Assembly: GCA_001792895.1 (NCBI GenBank)
Contig: MARA01000001.1
Span: 1,054,001-1,118,000, forward strand
Direction of reading: 5' to 3'
Length of the DNA stretch: 64,000 nucleotides
From: Lentinus brumalis
Taxonomy: Eukaryota > Basidiomycota > Agaricomycetes > Polyporales > Polyporaceae
A program made the position numbers and the translations under genes. Below are positions 61,963 through 64,000 of the stretch, piece by piece (within the stretch, counting starts at the first letter, position 1; the number at the start of each line of letters is the position of its first letter). The notes under the pieces were generated by a model. That model was not told where the DNA came from. It was given only the letters and a program-made list of their open reading frames with translations, and ran no database searches.

Positions 61963-62208
61963 CTAGTTATGCATCGCCTGCCCATGGTATATTGCCCACG
62001 GGCGGATGTGCGGATCGTTGTCCTCCGAGGAATGGAGTGTCGAGCTTGGCTTTGCATGCAAGGTGGACAACCGACATCTCTCCCCCATATCGTCTTCGAC
62101 AGGCGCAGATATGGCACCATACGGTATGGGGAGTGCAGAGGCAAAAGTGGAATGAGAAGATAGAAGCACGGCAAGCAGAAGCAGGCCGTTCGGGACGACC
62201 GAACGCAT
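61963..62208 (-). CDS. Small secreted peptide precursor 2 (81 residues)
   Basis: Second member of the family seen at 34431. It starts MRSVVPNGLLLLAVLLSSHS followed by TFASA and a likely signal cut. The middle is short and not similar in detail except for a TLHSS-like word (precursor 1 has TLHSKAA). The end is DPHIRPWAIYHGQAMHN and the stop TAG. In the C-terminal block the two genes differ at seven codons by silent changes (for example CCA/CCG, ATC/ATA, TAT/TAC) against three replacements, the mark of selection on the peptide. The coding part has no intron. A TATA-like TATAAAG lies upstream. Confidence 0.7.
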   Translation of the reverse strand: MRSVVPNGLLLLAVLLSSHSTFASALPIPYGAISAPVEDDMGERCRLSTLHAKPSSTLHSSEDNDPHIRPWAIYHGQAMHN

Positions 62209-62939
62209 CGCGCTAGACTCTGCACAAAGGTGATCAGCTCGACAACGGCGTAGTGCAGCTGTGGACCGGAGATGAACGATTACCTGTGCTCGATGCCCTG
62301 CACTGGGAGGAGGAGCTTTAGGTGCGCTGAGGTGCTCACCTTCGTACACACGCCTTTATAACAGGTCGAGGAAGTATCCAAACGTATGAAGTCATTTCAC
62401 AAGCACCAACGTCGAAGTGAGGAAGAGGAGCCGGCAAACGACGAGGCCATAACTCGTGGGACGAATGGAAAGCTCGGGCGTTCTGGCGAGAGGTTAAACC
62501 TGGCATGAAGCCCGGATGTTCTGTGTTTCATGCTCGCGCAACTTAGTTCCCTCCTTCTTGTAGACTGGCAGCGGCAAACGTGGTCGCTACAGAGCTCCGT
62601 GGCGAGCCTATCTGAACACGGAGCAGCGACCATTGGCAGCGTTGCTACGCCAGAGTACACTGAAGATTGCCTCGTCAACAACAGCTTGTCTGACTAGCAA
62701 AGTCATAACACTCGCCTAGCCCTTGCAAAGACCATTGCTGAACGTGTAGATGGCCGTCAGTGGCCAAGGAACACAGTCGCGTGCCCCGAGTTAGAGACAG
62801 AGACTCTTCCCGATTTGGCGAGTACGCAGATTAGATTTGATCTCTGCGAAGATCCTGGGCCTGCGCCTCGAGACCAGACTGACCACGCCTCCCAATCCCC
62901 CTCATTCATCACTCCCGCCACCCCGCCCTTTCATCGAAT
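62209..62939. other. Upstream region of peptide gene 2 and of the PA2G4 gene
   Basis: The two starts face away from each other. No gene was recognised in this interval. Confidence 0.35.
62354..62360 (-). promoter_or_regulatory. TATA box candidate of peptide precursor 2
   Basis: TATAAAG on the minus strand, about 150 bp before the ATG at 62208. Confidence 0.5.
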
Positions 62940-64000
62940 ATGTCTGATCCTGTAAAGACCGACGCTCCCAAGCCCGAGGAGTCGACTGCTGCTGCCGATT
63001 TCACCAAGTACAAGGTACGTCATGTCGAAGCGGGACGCGCGGAGGCGCCGCGCAGATTTTCGCGGGCGTGAGGACAGGCACTCACGCACGCTCGGCGGGG
63101 TTGCAGACCGCGGCAGACATTGTGAACAATGTCATGAAGAAGCTGGTCTCGTTGAGTGTTGAGGGCGCGAAGGTGCTCGACTTGTGCGTCGAGGGCGACA
63201 AGCTGCTCGAGCAAGCCACCGGCGCAGTGTACAACAAGTCGGTGAAGGGCGTGAAGGTTAGCAAGGGTGCGTGTACTCTACGCGTAAGGTTTTTCGAGTA
63301 CTTGACTGATGGTTACCTCCTCGTTGCCGTCGCTTTATGTGATGTTACACGGAACCTTCGATGGTGCCCATCGGACAGGCATCGCGTTCCCGACTTGCGT
63401 CTCTGTGAACAACACTGTTGCACACTTCTCGCCTCTCGAATCGGATCCCTCTTCGAGCCAGACGCTCTCCAAAGGCGACGTTGTCAAACTCCATTTGGGC
63501 GCGCACATCGACGGGTTTGCCGCAGTGAGCGCGGAAACGCTCGTTGTTGGTGCTTCTGCGGACGAGCCTGTCACTGGCGCGAAGGCGGACGTGATCCAGG
63601 CGGCATGGCATGCGGCGGAGGTTGTCCAGCGTCTTGTCAAGGTCGGCAACAAGAACTGGCAGGTTACAGACGCGGTCAACAAGGTCGCGGCAGCGTTCGG
63701 TTGCAAGCCCGTCGAGGGTGCGTCTTCCACTGATGCATCCCGATGTGGGCGGATGAGCTGATGCGAGATGCTCCAGGTATGCTCTCGTGCCAGCAGTCGC
63801 AGAACGTGATCGACGGCAAGAAGCGCATTATTCTGAACCCTGTGAGTTTTTTTTTCTCAGTTATGACATTTAATAGAGTGTGCTGTGGCTGACCCTTCGC
63901 AGGCTGAGGAGCAGAAGAAGGGCTTCGAGACCGCTACGTTTGCAGAAAACGAAGTGTGGGGCATTGACATCCTGATCGCCTCTGGGGAGGACGGCAAGGT
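62940..64000 (+). CDS. PA2G4 / Ebp1-like protein (methionine-aminopeptidase fold), 3' end outside window
   Basis: A ribosome- and nucleic-acid-associated protein with the aminopeptidase fold but no peptidase role in studied relatives. It begins MSDPVKTDAPKPEESTAAAD at 62940. Exons join to TAADIVNNVMKKLVSLSVEG, LLEQATGAVYNKSVKGVKV, GIAFPTCVSVNNTVAHFSPL, KGDVVKLHLGAHIDGFAAV, MLSCQQSQNVIDGKKRIILN and EEQKKGFETATFAENEVWGI. Introns at 63015-63106 and 63267-63378 are resolved, with two more near 63722-63775 and 63842-63900. The gene runs off the right edge. Confidence 0.9.

Overview
The window is nuclear DNA of a filamentous basidiomycete, most likely a wood-decay mushroom of the Polyporales/Agaricomycetes type (placement is inference). 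Genes lie close together on both strands. They are split by many introns, mostly 50-70 nt, with GTRNGT donors and CTNAY branch sites, and the coding sequence is GC-rich. The protein families are typical of that group: Gap1-type RasGAP, Ssp1-like kinase, sedolisin, Ca3427-like protein and a Caf120-type PH protein.

Layout. 0.7-6.4 kb: RasGAP and an aromatic/aminoadipate aminotransferase, both minus strand. 7.4-10.3 kb: ribosomal protein uL4 and a 54-residue Cys-rich protein. 10.7-13.8 kb: CaMKK/Ssp1-like kinase. 15-18.1 kb: a large coiled-coil protein with a C-terminal membrane anchor. 20.5-22.8 kb: a secreted sedolisin protease. 23.7-24.3 kb: acidic ribosomal protein P1. 24.8-27 kb is gene-poor and holds a decayed second copy of the sedolisin 3' end and a TA-flanked inverted-repeat element. 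28.3-33.5 kb: an F-box-like protein and a Ca3427-type protein. 34.4 kb: a small secreted peptide precursor. 35.2-40.1 kb: a methyltransferase and two nearly identical small genes, the first followed by a hAT-like non-autonomous element. 40.6-42 kb: a poorly resolved membrane-protein model. 42.2-49 kb: complex I subunit NDUFB8, the XPG/Rad2 nuclease and Iws1/Spn1. 49.6-55.7 kb: a GPI-anchored wall protein, a citrate synthase ending in SKL, and an MDR-type reductase. 56.1-61.4 kb: a Caf120/Skg3-like PH protein. 62 kb: a second copy of the small peptide precursor. 62.9 kb to the end: PA2G4/Ebp1-like protein, cut by the window edge.

Most genes are unrelated housekeeping genes, not a cluster. The most unusual signal is a pair of short secreted precursors (34.4 kb plus strand; 62.0 kb minus strand). 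Their bodies have diverged, but their last residues are almost identical (IRPWAIYHG-[R/Q]-AMH-[T/N]), and most codon differences in that stretch are silent. This looks like a selected peptide product of a family I do not recognise. Also notable are four apparent single-base frame breaks in otherwise well-formed genes, two GC-AG introns in one gene, and a mobile element whose insertion can be read against a paralogous sequence that lacks it.
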